Shown here one piece after another: positions 32,837 to 41,675 of a stretch of 52,195 bases of DNA. Position numbers and translations under genes: made by a program. Within the stretch, counting starts at the first letter, position 1, and every line of letters starts with the position of its first letter. The DNA is from JAVVEH01 sp032251435 (GTDB lineage Bacteria > Verrucomicrobiota > Lentisphaeria > Oligosphaerales > MVZH01), in NCBI GenBank assembly GCA_032251435.1, contig JAVVEH010000030.1, positions 1-52,195 on the forward strand, written 5' to 3'. Under the pieces are notes generated by a model. That model ran no database searches, had not been told where the DNA came from, and saw only the letters and a program-made list of their open reading frames with translations.

Positions 32837-35074
32837 CTATTTTTTAAAGCTCTGATCGATAATGGCGTTGAAAGTCGGGCTCGGGCGCATGGCCGCGGCG
32901 GCCAGGGTGTCGTCCGGGAAATAGTATCCGCCGATGTCCATGGGCCGGCCCTGGACGGATAGCAGCTCGTCATTGATGCGCGCTTCGTTGTCCGCGAGCG
33001 CCTTCGCCAGGGGGCGAAAACGGGCGCTGAGTTCGTGTGATTCACGCTGTCCGGCCAACGCTTCCGCCCAATACAGAGCCAGGTGGAAATGGCTGCCCCG
33101 GTTGTCAATTTCATTCACTTTACGGGAGGGGGATTTATTGGTGTCAAGGAGTTTTCCGGTGGCGGTATTCAAGGCTTTTCCCAGGATCAACGCGTTGGCG
33201 TTGCCGGTTTTTTCACCCAGATCTTCCAGCGAAACAGCCAGAGCCAAAAACTCGCCGAGAGAATCCCAGCGCAAATGATTTTCTTTTTCAAACTGCTGAA
33301 CGTGTTTCGGTGCGGAGCCGCCAGCTCCAGTTTCGAACAAGCCGCCGCCGGCCAGCAAGGGAACGATGGAAAGCATCTTGGCGCTGGTGCCCAGTTCAAG
33401 AATCGGAAACAAGTCTGTGAGATAATCCCGGAGCACATTTCCCGTGACGGAAATGGTATCGAGGCCGGTTTTGGCCCGCTCACAGGAAAGCCTGGTGGCC
33501 TCGACAGGATTCATCATGCGAATATCCAGTCCGTCCGTGTCATGCTCCGGCAAGTATGTGGTGACTTTCTTGATCAGATTGGCATCATGAGCCCGGTTTT
33601 CATCCAGCCAGAAGATCGCCGGCGCGCCGGTCGCCCGCGCCCGCTTGACCGCCAGTTTCACCCAGTCTTGAATAGGGGTGTCCTTCGTTTGGCACATCCG
33701 CCAGACATCTCCCGCTTCAACAACATGGTTCATGAGCGTATTACCCGCTTGATCAATCACGCGGACCGTTCCGTCCTCCGGGATCTCAAACGTCTTGTCG
33801 TGGGATCCGTATTCCTCGGCCTTCTGAGCCATCAGGCCGACGTTCGCGACATTGCCCATGGTCGCGGGGTCAAAGGCGCCGTTTTCGCGGCAGAAGTCAA
33901 TCGCCGCCTGGTACACGCCAGCGTAGCAACGGTCGGGAATGACCGCTTTCATGTCGCGCAGCTTTCCATCCGGACCCCACATCTTGCCGGACGAGCGGAT
34001 GGCCGCCGGCATGGAGGCGTCGATAATCACATCGCTGGGCACGTGCAAGTTAGTGATTCCGCGGTCGGAATCGACCATGGCCAACGGCGGACGGGTTTGA
34101 TAAACGGCCTGTAGATCCGCCTCAATGGCAGCCCGCCGGGCGGCTGGCAACGATTTTATTTTCGCATACGTGTCGCCAATCCCGAGATTGGGGTTGACCC
34201 CCAGCTCAGCGAAAACCCCGGCGTGTTTCTCGAATACATCCGCGTAATAAACGGAAACCATGTGACCAAAGATGATGGGGTCGGAAACCTTCATCATCGT
34301 CGCTTTCATGTGAATGGAGAGCAGAACCCCCTGCTCCTTTGCATCGGCGACTTGCTCCGCGAAAAACGCCCGCAGGGCCTTTTTGCTCATCACAGCCGCG
34401 TCGATGACTTCCCCGGGAAGCAGCGGTGTGCTGGCTTTCAAGACGGTCGTTTTGCCGCTGGCGCCCTGGAGTTCAACACGGACATCATCGGCCTTGTCCA
34501 CCACGACCGATTGTTCCGACCCATAGAAATCCCCCGCGGTCATGCTGGCGACATGAGTCTTGGAATCAGCGGACCAAGCGCCCATGGAATGCGGGTGCTT
34601 CCTGGCGAACTGCTTGACGGCTTCGGCCACCCGGCGGTCGGAATTCCCTTCGCGCAGCACTGGGTTGACAGCGCTGCCAAGCACTTTGGCGTAGCGGGCG
34701 TGGACCGCGCGTTCGTCGTCCGTCACCGGTTTGGCGGGATAGAGGGGGATGTCGTAGCCCGCCGCCCGCAATTCCGCGATGGCCGCTTCGAGCTGGGGAA
34801 TGGAGGCGCTGATATTGGGCAGTTTAATGATGTTCGCTTCAGGTGTTTTGACCAGCGTTCCCAGCTCCGCAAGAGCGTCACTCCGCTTTTGATCTTCAGT
34901 CAGACGATCGGGAAGGGTGGCGAGGATTCGACCCGCCAGGGAAATATCTTTCAAGTCAACATGGACATCCGCCCTCTGGGCGAAGGCGTGGATGATCGGC
35001 AGGAGTGATTGGGTGGCCAGCGCCGGGGCTTCATCGGTCTTGGTGTAAATGATTGTCGCTGTCTTTTCGCTCAT
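32837..35074 (-). CDS. icd: NADP-dependent isocitrate dehydrogenase, monomeric type
   Basis: A 745-residue enzyme converting isocitrate to 2-oxoglutarate and CO2 with NADP reduction, of the large monomeric class found in Azotobacter, Vibrio and some others. It opens MSEKTATIIYTKTDEAPALATQSLLPII, which is diagnostic, with LPNISASIPQL, VLREGNSDRR, GDFYGSEQS, IPDRCYAGVYQA, ARATGAPAIFWLDENRAHD, FETGAGGSAPKHVQQF and NNRGSHFHLALYWAEALA following in family order. ATG at 35074 is chosen; an open frame upstream to 35356 is just readthrough. A promoter (35123-35150) and a tRNA-Glu unit flank it. Confidence 0.95.
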   Translation of the reverse strand: MSEKTATIIYTKTDEAPALATQSLLPIIHAFAQRADVHVDLKDISLAGRILATLPDRLTEDQKRSDALAELGTLVKTPEANIIKLPNISASIPQLEAAIAELRAAGYDIPLYPAKPVTDDERAVHARYAKVLGSAVNPVLREGNSDRRVAEAVKQFARKHPHSMGAWSADSKTHVASMTAGDFYGSEQSVVVDKADDVRVELQGASGKTTVLKASTPLLPGEVIDAAVMSKKALRAFFAEQVADAKEQGVLLSIHMKATMMKVSDPIIFGHMVSVYYADVFEKHAGVFAELGVNPNLGIGDTYAKIKSLPAARRAAIEADLQAVYQTRPPLAMVDSDRGITNLHVPSDVIIDASMPAAIRSSGKMWGPDGKLRDMKAVIPDRCYAGVYQAAIDFCRENGAFDPATMGNVANVGLMAQKAEEYGSHDKTFEIPEDGTVRVIDQAGNTLMNHVVEAGDVWRMCQTKDTPIQDWVKLAVKRARATGAPAIFWLDENRAHDANLIKKVTTYLPEHDTDGLDIRMMNPVEATRLSCERAKTGLDTISVTGNVLRDYLTDLFPILELGTSAKMLSIVPLLAGGGLFETGAGGSAPKHVQQFEKENHLRWDSLGEFLALAVSLEDLGEKTGNANALILGKALNTATGKLLDTNKSPSRKVNEIDNRGSHFHLALYWAEALAGQRESHELSARFRPLAKALADNEARINDELLSVQGRPMDIGGYYFPDDTLAAAAMRPSPTFNAIIDQSFKK

Positions 35075-35122
35075 GTTCACGTCCTGAATGTCTGGGTTAT
35101 CCTGTGCAGAAAAAGAGATCTG

Positions 35123-35150
35123 AATATACCATGATCCCGGCTCTTTGCGA
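35123..35150 (-). promoter_or_regulatory. icd promoter: TCGCAA-N16-TATATT
   Basis: On the minus strand TCGCAA (35150-35145) and TATATT (35128-35123) are separated by 16 bp. The leader to the ATG at 35074 is about 45 nt. The -35 differs from TTGCAA by one base. Confidence 0.65.
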
Positions 35151-35276
35151 GAGGTCTTTTTAGCCTTACGGCACCACCATGATGAGGCGGTCAATTGGCG
35201 GGGCGGATGATTCGGAGACCGAATCGGTCCAGGGTTGCCCGCGCGAATGGCGCTGGAGCGCGCGTGTCTCCAGGCG

Positions 35277-35378
35277 CACCTGCCCGCATTGCTTGAGCTT
35301 GCTCTCCAGCTGCAAGAGACCCGCCTGTAGCGCTTGCAGTTGGCAACCGCAAACAATGCGGACAGGTGTAGGCGGGTC
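35277..35378. repeat. Nested inverted repeats upstream of a truncated gene
   Basis: Two arm pairs enclose the same centre. CACCTGCCCGCATTG (35277-35291) pairs with CAATGCGGACAGGTG (35354-35368) at 14 of 15 positions. GACCCGCCT (35318-35326) pairs perfectly with AGGCGGGTC (35370-35378), and CTGCAAG (35310) with CTTGCAG. These pairs are mutually exclusive, so alternative folds are possible. The surrounding 35075-35463 has no convincing gene; a minus-strand frame at 35166-35447 lacks a plausible start. Confidence 0.6.
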
Positions 35379-35463
35379 CGTGTTAATGGGCCGAGAGAGG
35401 GATGAGTCCAGGTGTCCTGTGCTCTCCCACTTTTCAGACAACGCCAATATAGTTATAAAAGAA

Positions 35464-36036
35464 ATGGCGGCCCTTGCGTTGACGGGCCTGGATATTTTCC
35501 CCTGGCGGATGGAATTCGCCGAAGAGCTTCAACGACTGGATATTCATCATACCCACACACTGGAAGCATGTGAAAAAAAGTTTGGCCGTGACTACATCCG
35601 TGATCTTGTCAATCGGTACCGCCCGACGGAGCGGGGCCGCCCGTTGGCCCTGGTCCGTCCGTTTCGCCGGCACGTGCCGGTGAACGACATTCTTGAGCGG
35701 AACGCCGAACCGTGTCTCGAGCTGGATTCAACCAGCCATTTTCACATTGACTTATACGGCAACTATCTGCCCGGCCTTTGCTCCGGATTATCCATCCACA
35801 TTGATGATCTTGGCAAACCGGTTTCGAGCGGGAAATATCCCTTTTTGAGCGCCCTGTATGCGCGGGGAATCCAGGGACTGTATCACCGGGCTGTCCAAAC
35901 ATGCGCTTTCCAAGCCCGTCCGGAAGGATATATTTCGAAATGCGACCTCTGCTTTCATATCCGGAAATATCTCGTCACTGAGCAGTTTGTCAGCTCTCCT
36001 GATTTTCAGCCCGCGGGCTACTACACATTCAGCTGA
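35464..36036 (+). pseudogene. C-terminal remnant of a radical-SAM-like protein
   Basis: About 190 residues reading MAALALTGLDIFPWRMEFAEEL, then STSHFHIDLYGNYLPGLCSGLSIHIDDLGKP and CDLCFHIRKYLV. These match the C-terminal half of radical SAM/SPASM-type proteins, where cysteines bind an auxiliary cluster. The N-terminal CxxxCxxC radical-SAM motif is missing: upstream lie the inverted repeats at 35277-35378 and no matching frame. The frame stays open back to 35179, but those residues are not family-like. I read it as a truncated gene; a short functional protein from the ATG at 35464 cannot be excluded. Confidence 0.6.
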
Positions 36037-36078
36037 ATTTACCGGTTTTATATGTCATGAAATATGCGGGTTAACCTT

Positions 36079-36513
36079 ATGCGCTTTCACATCCTGACCA
36101 TTGGTAAAATAAAAGACCGTCACCTTGACATCAAGCTGGAGGAATATCTCAAGCGTATCCGCTTTGAAGCGAAAATAGAGATCACCGCTTTGAAAGATTC
36201 CGACAAATTCGGGGAGGGAGACCGCATTGTTCAAGCCCTGGAACGCTTTGGCGACGCCCGGGTGTTCGCCTTAACCGAGGAAGGCAGGCAATACACGTCA
36301 CCGGAGTTCGCCCGTGAAATAGCACATGTTCACACGGATAGTGTGTTTGTGATCGGCGGACCGGACGGTCTGAGCGAAGCGGTTAAACGCCGGGCCGACC
36401 AGTTGTTGTCGTTGTCAACCATGACCTTTCCCCACGAAATGGCTTTGGTTCTCTTAACCGAACAGATATTCCGCGCGCTGACCATCATCGGCGGCCGAAA
36501 GTACCACAAATAG
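36079..36513 (+). CDS. rlmH: 23S rRNA pseudouridine-1915 N3-methyltransferase
   Basis: A 144-residue SPOUT methyltransferase acting on helix 69 of 23S rRNA in assembled ribosomes. It opens MRFHILTIGKIKDRHLDIKLEEYLKRI, with EEGRQYTSPEFA, the SAM-knot words VFVIGGPDGLSE and the C-terminal LLTEQIFRALTIIGGRKYHK, where the final YHK is characteristic. ATG at 36079 gives the usual start; ATG at 36064 adds five residues. Its TAG abuts the TAG of the convergent glycosyltransferase with no base between. Confidence 0.94.
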   Translation: MRFHILTIGKIKDRHLDIKLEEYLKRIRFEAKIEITALKDSDKFGEGDRIVQALERFGDARVFALTEEGRQYTSPEFAREIAHVHTDSVFVIGGPDGLSEAVKRRADQLLSLSTMTFPHEMALVLLTEQIFRALTIIGGRKYHK

Positions 36514-37677
36514 CTATCCCAACAACCGGTAGTAGGCTTCTTGCAGGCAAGCTGCCATGTGCCGCCAGTCGAAATTCTTTCGCACCCGTTGGCGCCCGGT
36601 GGCCCCCATATCCTGAGCTTTGCGCGGATGCCGCAACAGATCCAGAATCGCCAGTTCAACCGCGCGGGCGTCTTCAGGCGGGCAAAGATGTCCGGTCTCC
36701 CCCTCCTGAATCACTTCCGGGGTGCCATCCAAGTCAAACCCCACCGCCGGTTTTCCAGCCGCCAAGGCTTGAACCACGGTGCGTGGCAAGCCTTCCCGTA
36801 ATGACAAGTGCGCCAGAACATCCATCAGAGCCGTGTAGCGGGGCACGTCTCCGGGAGGAACCAGTCCCGTGAAAATAAAATTTTCCTCCAGTCCCATGCT
36901 CTTGATCTTCTTCTGAAATTCCGCCTTTAAAATTCCATCGCCGACCAAAATGAACCGCGCCTCCGGAAATTCCGCCACGATCGCGGGCGCCGCTTCAAAC
37001 AAGTAGTCATGCCCCTTCAAGTCAAACAGCCGGGCGATTTTGCCAATGACCGGCGCGTTTTCAGGAATGCCAAGCGCCGCGCGCAACTCCGGTTCCGGAC
37101 GGGCATTCAGAAACGCGTCCATGTCCATGCCGCTGTACACCACCGAATATTTTTCCCGCGGCGCCACGCCCGCCTTGACGCACTGATCGATCATCGCCTC
37201 GGCCACGGCGAAGATGTGATGACACCGGCGGGCGGCGAACCGCTCCATCGTGATGTACAGCTTGTTCCGCCACCAGGTCTCATAGCGGTGAAACGCCTGG
37301 CCGTGAACTGTGTGAACGACGAGGGGGACGCGGGCTGACCAAGCGGCCGCCCGGCCGATGATGCCCGCTTTAGAGGCGTGGGTATGAACCACAGCGTATT
37401 TTTCCGCCAGGAAATGGTTTTTCAGCCGCCGGTAAGCGACCCAGTCCTTCAGCGGATTCACCGCCCGGATTAAGGCGGGCTCCTCAACCACCCGCAAACC
37501 CGGGATCGCCGCCGTCCCTAGCAACGTGCCTTCCGGTCCTGTGGTCGGGCCGGTCAGCAAGACGACCTCATGGCCATCCTCCATCTGGCCCTTGACCGAC
37601 AGCAGGGTGTTTTCCTGCGCCCCTCCGACAATCATCCGGGTGATGACATGGCAGATTTTCAATGGCTTTTCAGGCAT
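36514..37677 (-). CDS. Glycosyltransferase family 4
   Basis: A 387-residue GT4 enzyme, GT-B fold. Acceptor side: LKICHVITRMIVGGAQENTLL and VVHTHASKAGIIGRAAA. Donor side: IGKIARLFDLKGHDYLFEAAP, GDGILKAEFQ, FTGLVPPGDVPRYTALMDVLAHLSLREGLPRTVVQALAAGKPAVGFDLDGTPEVI, where the spaced acidic residues are E and Q-A instead of the usual E-x7-E. It probably adds a sugar to a surface glycan. ATG at 37677 is chosen; GTG at 37719 would overlap the ArsR stop. It may be cotranscribed with the redox genes upstream, though its role differs from theirs. Confidence 0.85.
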   Translation of the reverse strand: MPEKPLKICHVITRMIVGGAQENTLLSVKGQMEDGHEVVLLTGPTTGPEGTLLGTAAIPGLRVVEEPALIRAVNPLKDWVAYRRLKNHFLAEKYAVVHTHASKAGIIGRAAAWSARVPLVVHTVHGQAFHRYETWWRNKLYITMERFAARRCHHIFAVAEAMIDQCVKAGVAPREKYSVVYSGMDMDAFLNARPEPELRAALGIPENAPVIGKIARLFDLKGHDYLFEAAPAIVAEFPEARFILVGDGILKAEFQKKIKSMGLEENFIFTGLVPPGDVPRYTALMDVLAHLSLREGLPRTVVQALAAGKPAVGFDLDGTPEVIQEGETGHLCPPEDARAVELAILDLLRHPRKAQDMGATGRQRVRKNFDWRHMAACLQEAYYRLLG

Positions 37678-37715
37678 GGAGTCCGGTCTTGGTGAAAGCA
37701 GTCGCTGATCTGATG

Positions 37716-38048
37716 TCACTCAAAGTCTTTTTCGCAGCTATGGGCGCAGATACAATTGAGGATGGACAGGGCGCGCGGGTCGCAAATGGAATACCACATT
37801 TCCCTGCCGCGGCGGTCACAACAGAGCAGCCCGATGCGGCGCATATGGTTGAGATGTTGGGAGACGACGGCTTGCGGGAAACCCGTTTCCTCAACCAGCG
37901 CGTGCACCGGAGCGGCTTGTTCACGCTCGAGAATCTCCACCAAGCGGAGGCGCTGCGGGTGCGCCAGCGTTTTGAGCGTTTCCGCCGCTTTGGCGAGACT
38001 TTCCGCTTTCAGCCTGCCTTGGCGGACGCAGGGATTGGTGTGGTTCAT
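37716..38048 (-). CDS. ArsR-family winged-helix repressor, cysteine-rich
   Basis: About 110 residues. The winged helix is LKTLAHPQRLRLVEILERE, followed by EETGFPQAVVSQHLNHMRRIGLL and GREMWYSI. The start has CVRQGR and the C-terminus ends with CICAHSC, a Cys cluster that could sense metals, arsenite or persulfide. Recognition helix residues are PQAVVSQHLNHM. It is the fourth gene of a unit with a carrier, CoA-disulfide reductase-rhodanese and thioredoxin, and so a plausible regulator of it, by inference. Confidence 0.87.
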   Translation of the reverse strand: MNHTNPCVRQGRLKAESLAKAAETLKTLAHPQRLRLVEILEREQAAPVHALVEETGFPQAVVSQHLNHMRRIGLLCCDRRGREMWYSICDPRALSILNCICAHSCEKDFE

Positions 38049-38118
38049 ATCCGATGTCCTTGTTTTTGGCAATATCAACGGTCATGCCGGTGTTCGCCAG
38101 TCCGCCCGCCCTTTTTTC

Positions 38119-38439
38119 TCAACCGGCAAGCGCCGCCTCAATCGCCGCGAGCAGCGTGTCTTTTTGCTGGACACCCACGAAGCTGTTGACCGCCCCGCCG
38201 TCTTTAAACAGGATCAGTGTCGGGATACTGCGCACACCATAGCGGCCGGCGACGGCGGGCGCGTCGTCAACATTCACCTTGGCGACCGCCGCGCGGGCGC
38301 CGACGGCTTCGGCGACATCGGCCAGGATGGGAATCTGCATCCGGCATGGGCCGCACCACGGCGCCCAGAAGTCCACTAGAGTGACACCGGATTGGATGGT
38401 TTTGTCAAATGTTGTATCAGTCAATTCTATCGCGTTCAT
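38119..38439 (-). CDS. Thioredoxin
   Basis: A 106-residue thioredoxin with the canonical active site FWAPWCGPCRMQIPI and the cis-proline segment VRSIPTLILFKDG. It reduces protein disulfides and can pass electrons to persulfide or arsenate chemistry. AAGGAAC precedes ATG at 38439. It starts 15 bp after the CoA-disulfide reductase stop, in the same unit, so it is likely a dedicated partner of that enzyme. Confidence 0.93.
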   Translation of the reverse strand: MNAIELTDTTFDKTIQSGVTLVDFWAPWCGPCRMQIPILADVAEAVGARAAVAKVNVDDAPAVAGRYGVRSIPTLILFKDGGAVNSFVGVQQKDTLLAAIEAALAG

Positions 38440-38453
38440 ACGTGTTCCTTTTT

Positions 38454-40124
38454 TTATCCTTTGATCAGTTTTCCAGGCCACATCAGGATGCCGCCATCCA
38501 TGACTTGCACGTCGGCGAAACCGGCTTTTTTGAGGATGAGCGCCGCTTCGTAGCCGCGCAGCGAAATCTTGCAGAAGGCGACGACCGGTTTGCCGCGGTC
38601 GATTTCGCCCAGCCGCTCGCGGAGCGCGCCGAGCGGAATATCGATTGTGCCGTCAATGCGCATTTGGTCGCGTTCGGCGGGCGAGCGGACATCCAGCAGG
38701 GTGAAGTTGTCCCCGCGTTCAAGCATGGCCAACACGGCGGCGGGAGTGACACCATCCATGCGGCCGTCGATCTTGTTGCGCAGAATGTTGGCCGCCGTGA
38801 TGATGTTATCGACGGCCGGGGAGAAGGGCGGCGCGTACACCAGATCGACATTGGCCAGGTGATCGACGGTCATACCGGCGGTCAGCGCCATGGCGGCGAT
38901 GTCAATCCGGCGGTCGGCGTTGCCCGGTCCGGTGGCTTGCGCGCCAAGCAGTTTGCGGGTCGCGCGGTCGGCGATCAACTTGAAAAACAGCACGCTGGCG
39001 CCCGGCATGAAGTGCGGCTTGTCCGGCGCGGGCGCCAGGCAGGTGACCACGTCATAGCCAGCGTCGCGGGCTTCCTTTTCGCTGAGCCCGGTGCGGGCGA
39101 CGCTGTAGTCGAACACCTTGCAAATGGCGCTGCCGAGGATGCCCGGGAAAGCGTCGTCCACACCGCAGATGGCGTTGGCGGCGACGCGGCCCTCTTTGTT
39201 GGCCGTGGAACCGAGCGGCACGTAAGCCGCTTTACCGGTGATGAGATTGCGCTTTTCGGCGCAGTCACCGACGGCGTAGATATCCGGATCAGAGGTTTGC
39301 ATGTGGTCGTCGACCGCGATGGCGCGGGTCGCGCCGATCTTCAGGCCCGCCCGCTCCGCCAGGCTGGTGGCGGGGCGCACTCCGGTGGCGAGTAGAACCA
39401 GATCCGCCGGGAGCTCTCCCTTGTCGGTGACGACGGTCTTGACCCGCCCGCCGCCGATGAACTCGGTGACGCGGGTGCCGGTCATGACTTTCACACCCTT
39501 GGCTTCAAAATGCTTCTCCACCAGCGCGGCCATTTCGGGATCCATCATGCTGAGAATGCGCGGCAGAAATTCAACGATGGTGATGCGGCAGCCCATTTCG
39601 TGGAACGCTTCCGCCACCTCGACACCGATCAGGCCGCCGCCGACGATGACGGCATTGACGGCTTTGTGCTCGGCCAGCGTGGCTTTGATGGCGTCGGCGT
39701 CGTGGATGTCTTTCAGGTTGTAGATATTGTCGAGGCTCACCCCGGGGATGGGGGGAATGGCCGATTCCGCACCGGTGGCCAGCACCAGTTTGTCGTAGGG
39801 CAGAACCCGCTCTTCGCCGTCGCGCGTTCTGACCGTGACGGTTTTGTTTTCGGGGTCAATGGCGGTCGCTTCCGTGTGGTTCAACACATTGGCGTTTTTA
39901 ACTTTTTTGAAAAAGGCGCTGTCGCGCACGGTGCCGACCGGTGTGGACATCAGCTCCTTCGAATCCTTGACCTGGCCGGAGATGTAGTAGGGAAGCCCGC
40001 ACCCGGCGTAGGAAAGCAGTTCGCCTTTTTCGACGATGGTCACGTCCGCGTCGGCGCAGAGACGGTTGATACGCGATGCGGCTTTCGGCCCGGCGGCCAC
40101 GCCGCCAATGACAATGACTTTCAT
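38454..40124 (-). CDS. FAD/NAD(P)H CoA-disulfide reductase fused to rhodanese domain
   Basis: A 556-residue pyridine-nucleotide disulfide oxidoreductase of the CoADR family. N-terminal FAD fold VIVIGGVAAGPKAASRI, single active-site Cys in SYAGCGLPYYISG (about Cys 43), NAD fold VIVGGGLIGVEVAEAF, and FAD binding DIYAVGDCAEKRNLITG. The last 100 residues form a rhodanese domain, with the catalytic Cys in VVAFCKISLRGYEAAL. Such CoADR-Rhd fusions reduce CoA persulfide or polysulfide and release sulfide. Thioredoxin follows directly. It lies 16 bp after the carrier gene, in the same unit. Confidence 0.92.
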   Translation of the reverse strand: MKVIVIGGVAAGPKAASRINRLCADADVTIVEKGELLSYAGCGLPYYISGQVKDSKELMSTPVGTVRDSAFFKKVKNANVLNHTEATAIDPENKTVTVRTRDGEERVLPYDKLVLATGAESAIPPIPGVSLDNIYNLKDIHDADAIKATLAEHKAVNAVIVGGGLIGVEVAEAFHEMGCRITIVEFLPRILSMMDPEMAALVEKHFEAKGVKVMTGTRVTEFIGGGRVKTVVTDKGELPADLVLLATGVRPATSLAERAGLKIGATRAIAVDDHMQTSDPDIYAVGDCAEKRNLITGKAAYVPLGSTANKEGRVAANAICGVDDAFPGILGSAICKVFDYSVARTGLSEKEARDAGYDVVTCLAPAPDKPHFMPGASVLFFKLIADRATRKLLGAQATGPGNADRRIDIAAMALTAGMTVDHLANVDLVYAPPFSPAVDNIITAANILRNKIDGRMDGVTPAAVLAMLERGDNFTLLDVRSPAERDQMRIDGTIDIPLGALRERLGEIDRGKPVVAFCKISLRGYEAALILKKAGFADVQVMDGGILMWPGKLIKG

Positions 40125-40139
40125 GATGTTGCTCCTTGT

Positions 40140-41486
40140 CTATTTTTTTTCTTCGGCGAAGTGCCGGATGATTTCTTCCTGGGTCAGAACATGCTCAATT
40201 TTGCCGTCCGCGTCCGGGACGAGCACTTTGTATTCGTGCGCGCGCTTCATCTGCGCCAGCGCCTGTTTGAGCGGTGTCTTGGCGGGAATCAACAGGGCGG
40301 GTTCAAGCTTTAGATCTTTCAGCGGCGTGTCCGCGGGGATGGCATCGGCCAAAGCGTCCAGCAGCAGTGCGGTGGACATCATGCCAAGCGGCTGATTCCG
40401 GTCGTCGAGCACCGCGAATGAGTGAATGTCTTCTTCGGCCAGCAGGCGCAAAGCGCTGTGCACGGTGTCGCGGTCATGCAGCGAGAAGACCCCGGCGAGC
40501 ATGACATCTTTCACTTGCGCTTCCGGAGCGGAGCCGAACAGGCGGTCAGTGAATTTCACATACCAGGCGGCCGCCTGAACTTGAATGATGTAGGCCAGCG
40601 CGATAATCAGCGCGATTTCAGATCCGTCCTTCCCAAAAGCGGTCATGGCGATGGCCAGCGCGATCGACAGGTTGCGCATGACGGTTCCATAGACCAGGGC
40701 GATCGCGTCGCCACGGTTGAAAAAGAATTTTCCGACCACGGTGCTGAGCGCGAAGTTGAGCGCGTACAAAATCAACAACGGAACAACCAGCTCCAGCAGA
40801 TGAGCGGGATCTTGGGCGATCGAATTCGATTTCAGCGCCATGGCGACAAAAACAATGCCGACGACACCCAGCGTGGAAAAGGGCGGAAAGACCGGTTTCA
40901 GATCTTTCTGATAACGCGCCATGCCGTAGCGTTTGATCAACAGACGCTGGGTGATGTTTCCGGCCACAAGAGGGCCCACCACCACAATCATAATTTGCTT
41001 GAAAATTCCCGCCATCGGAATGTCGATGGCCGTGCCCATCAGCAATTGAATATACAGCGGCGCTAGAAATGACCCGAGCAGCAGCCCGAACACCGTCATT
41101 TTCACGGCGGCCGCCATGTTGCCCCGCGCCATGCCAGTCCAGGAAATTGTCATGCCGGAGGTCGGCAGCAGACCGGCCAGCAGCAACCCCAGCGCGACAT
41201 AGGGCGAATCAGGAAACGCGACCCGGCCGATCGCATAGGCGAGAAATGGAATGATCATGAAGTTCAGCGCCTGCGTCACCAGTTGCACCTTTAAATCGCC
41301 GCCCTCCACGATTTTGCGCAGCGGCAGATTGACCATCATCGGATAGACCATCAGAAAGGTAAGGGGCATAATCAGCCGCTTGAGTGACGACACGTCACAC
41401 ATCTGTCCGGCTAGAAACCCCGCCAGCATCATCAGAGGAATGACGAATGACAGATTTTTTTGGATAAAATTGATTCGCTTAAGCAT
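40140..41486 (-). CDS. BASS/ACR3-superfamily carrier with C-terminal CBS domain pair
   Basis: A 448-residue membrane protein. Residues about 10-310 hold nine or ten membrane helices of the bile-acid:sodium symporter/ACR3 type: LSFVIPLMMLAGFLAGQM, LMVYPMMVNLPLRKI, ALGLLLAGLLPTSGMTISWTGMARGN and LVYGTVMRNLSIALAIAM. The conserved Cys of arsenite ACR3 is not at the expected place (LPTSGM). From about residue 327 there is a CBS pair, KDVMLAGVFSLHDRDTVHSALRLLAEEDIHSFAV and PLKQALAQMKRAHEYKVLVPDADG, suggesting control by adenine nucleotides. Substrate could be an anion, organic acid, arsenite or sulfur compound. First gene of the unit. Confidence 0.85.
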   Translation of the reverse strand: MLKRINFIQKNLSFVIPLMMLAGFLAGQMCDVSSLKRLIMPLTFLMVYPMMVNLPLRKIVEGGDLKVQLVTQALNFMIIPFLAYAIGRVAFPDSPYVALGLLLAGLLPTSGMTISWTGMARGNMAAAVKMTVFGLLLGSFLAPLYIQLLMGTAIDIPMAGIFKQIMIVVVGPLVAGNITQRLLIKRYGMARYQKDLKPVFPPFSTLGVVGIVFVAMALKSNSIAQDPAHLLELVVPLLILYALNFALSTVVGKFFFNRGDAIALVYGTVMRNLSIALAIAMTAFGKDGSEIALIIALAYIIQVQAAAWYVKFTDRLFGSAPEAQVKDVMLAGVFSLHDRDTVHSALRLLAEEDIHSFAVLDDRNQPLGMMSTALLLDALADAIPADTPLKDLKLEPALLIPAKTPLKQALAQMKRAHEYKVLVPDADGKIEHVLTQEEIIRHFAEEKK

Positions 41487-41592
41487 GGAATAATTCTCTC
41501 TATGTCGTCACGTCTTTTCATACCCAAAACGCCAACCCTGAACCCGCCGCGCCGCCGATGACGGCCACGGACTTTCCGGCGCCGGAAACATT

Positions 41593-41620
41593 AATATATT
41601 AAAGAATGTCGATAAGTCAA
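41593..41620 (-). promoter_or_regulatory. Carrier operon promoter: TTGACT-N16-TATATT
   Basis: On the minus strand TTGACT (41620-41615) and TATATT (41598-41593) are separated by 16 bp. The leader to the carrier ATG at 41486 is about 100 nt and GC-rich. Confidence 0.75.
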
Positions 41621-41675
41621 TATAAAAAAGTCGAACATCATGCGATTTTCTCAAGTTATGGGATCACAGTGAAAA

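Noticed and set aside
33083..34114. 343-codon plus-strand frame within icd
   Set aside because: It is antisense to a well-conserved enzyme, lacks a ribosome-binding site and shows no family words. It arises from GC-rich codon use.
35166..35447. Minus-strand 93-codon frame in the icd upstream region
   Set aside because: It has only a TTG start without a Shine-Dalgarno, and covers the nested inverted repeats. The residues match no family I know.
37716..41486. Plain arsenic-resistance operon
   Set aside because: There is no arsenate reductase, ArsA or ArsM, and the carrier lacks the Cys expected in ACR3. A sulfur or redox role fits the enzymes better, although arsenic cannot be excluded.
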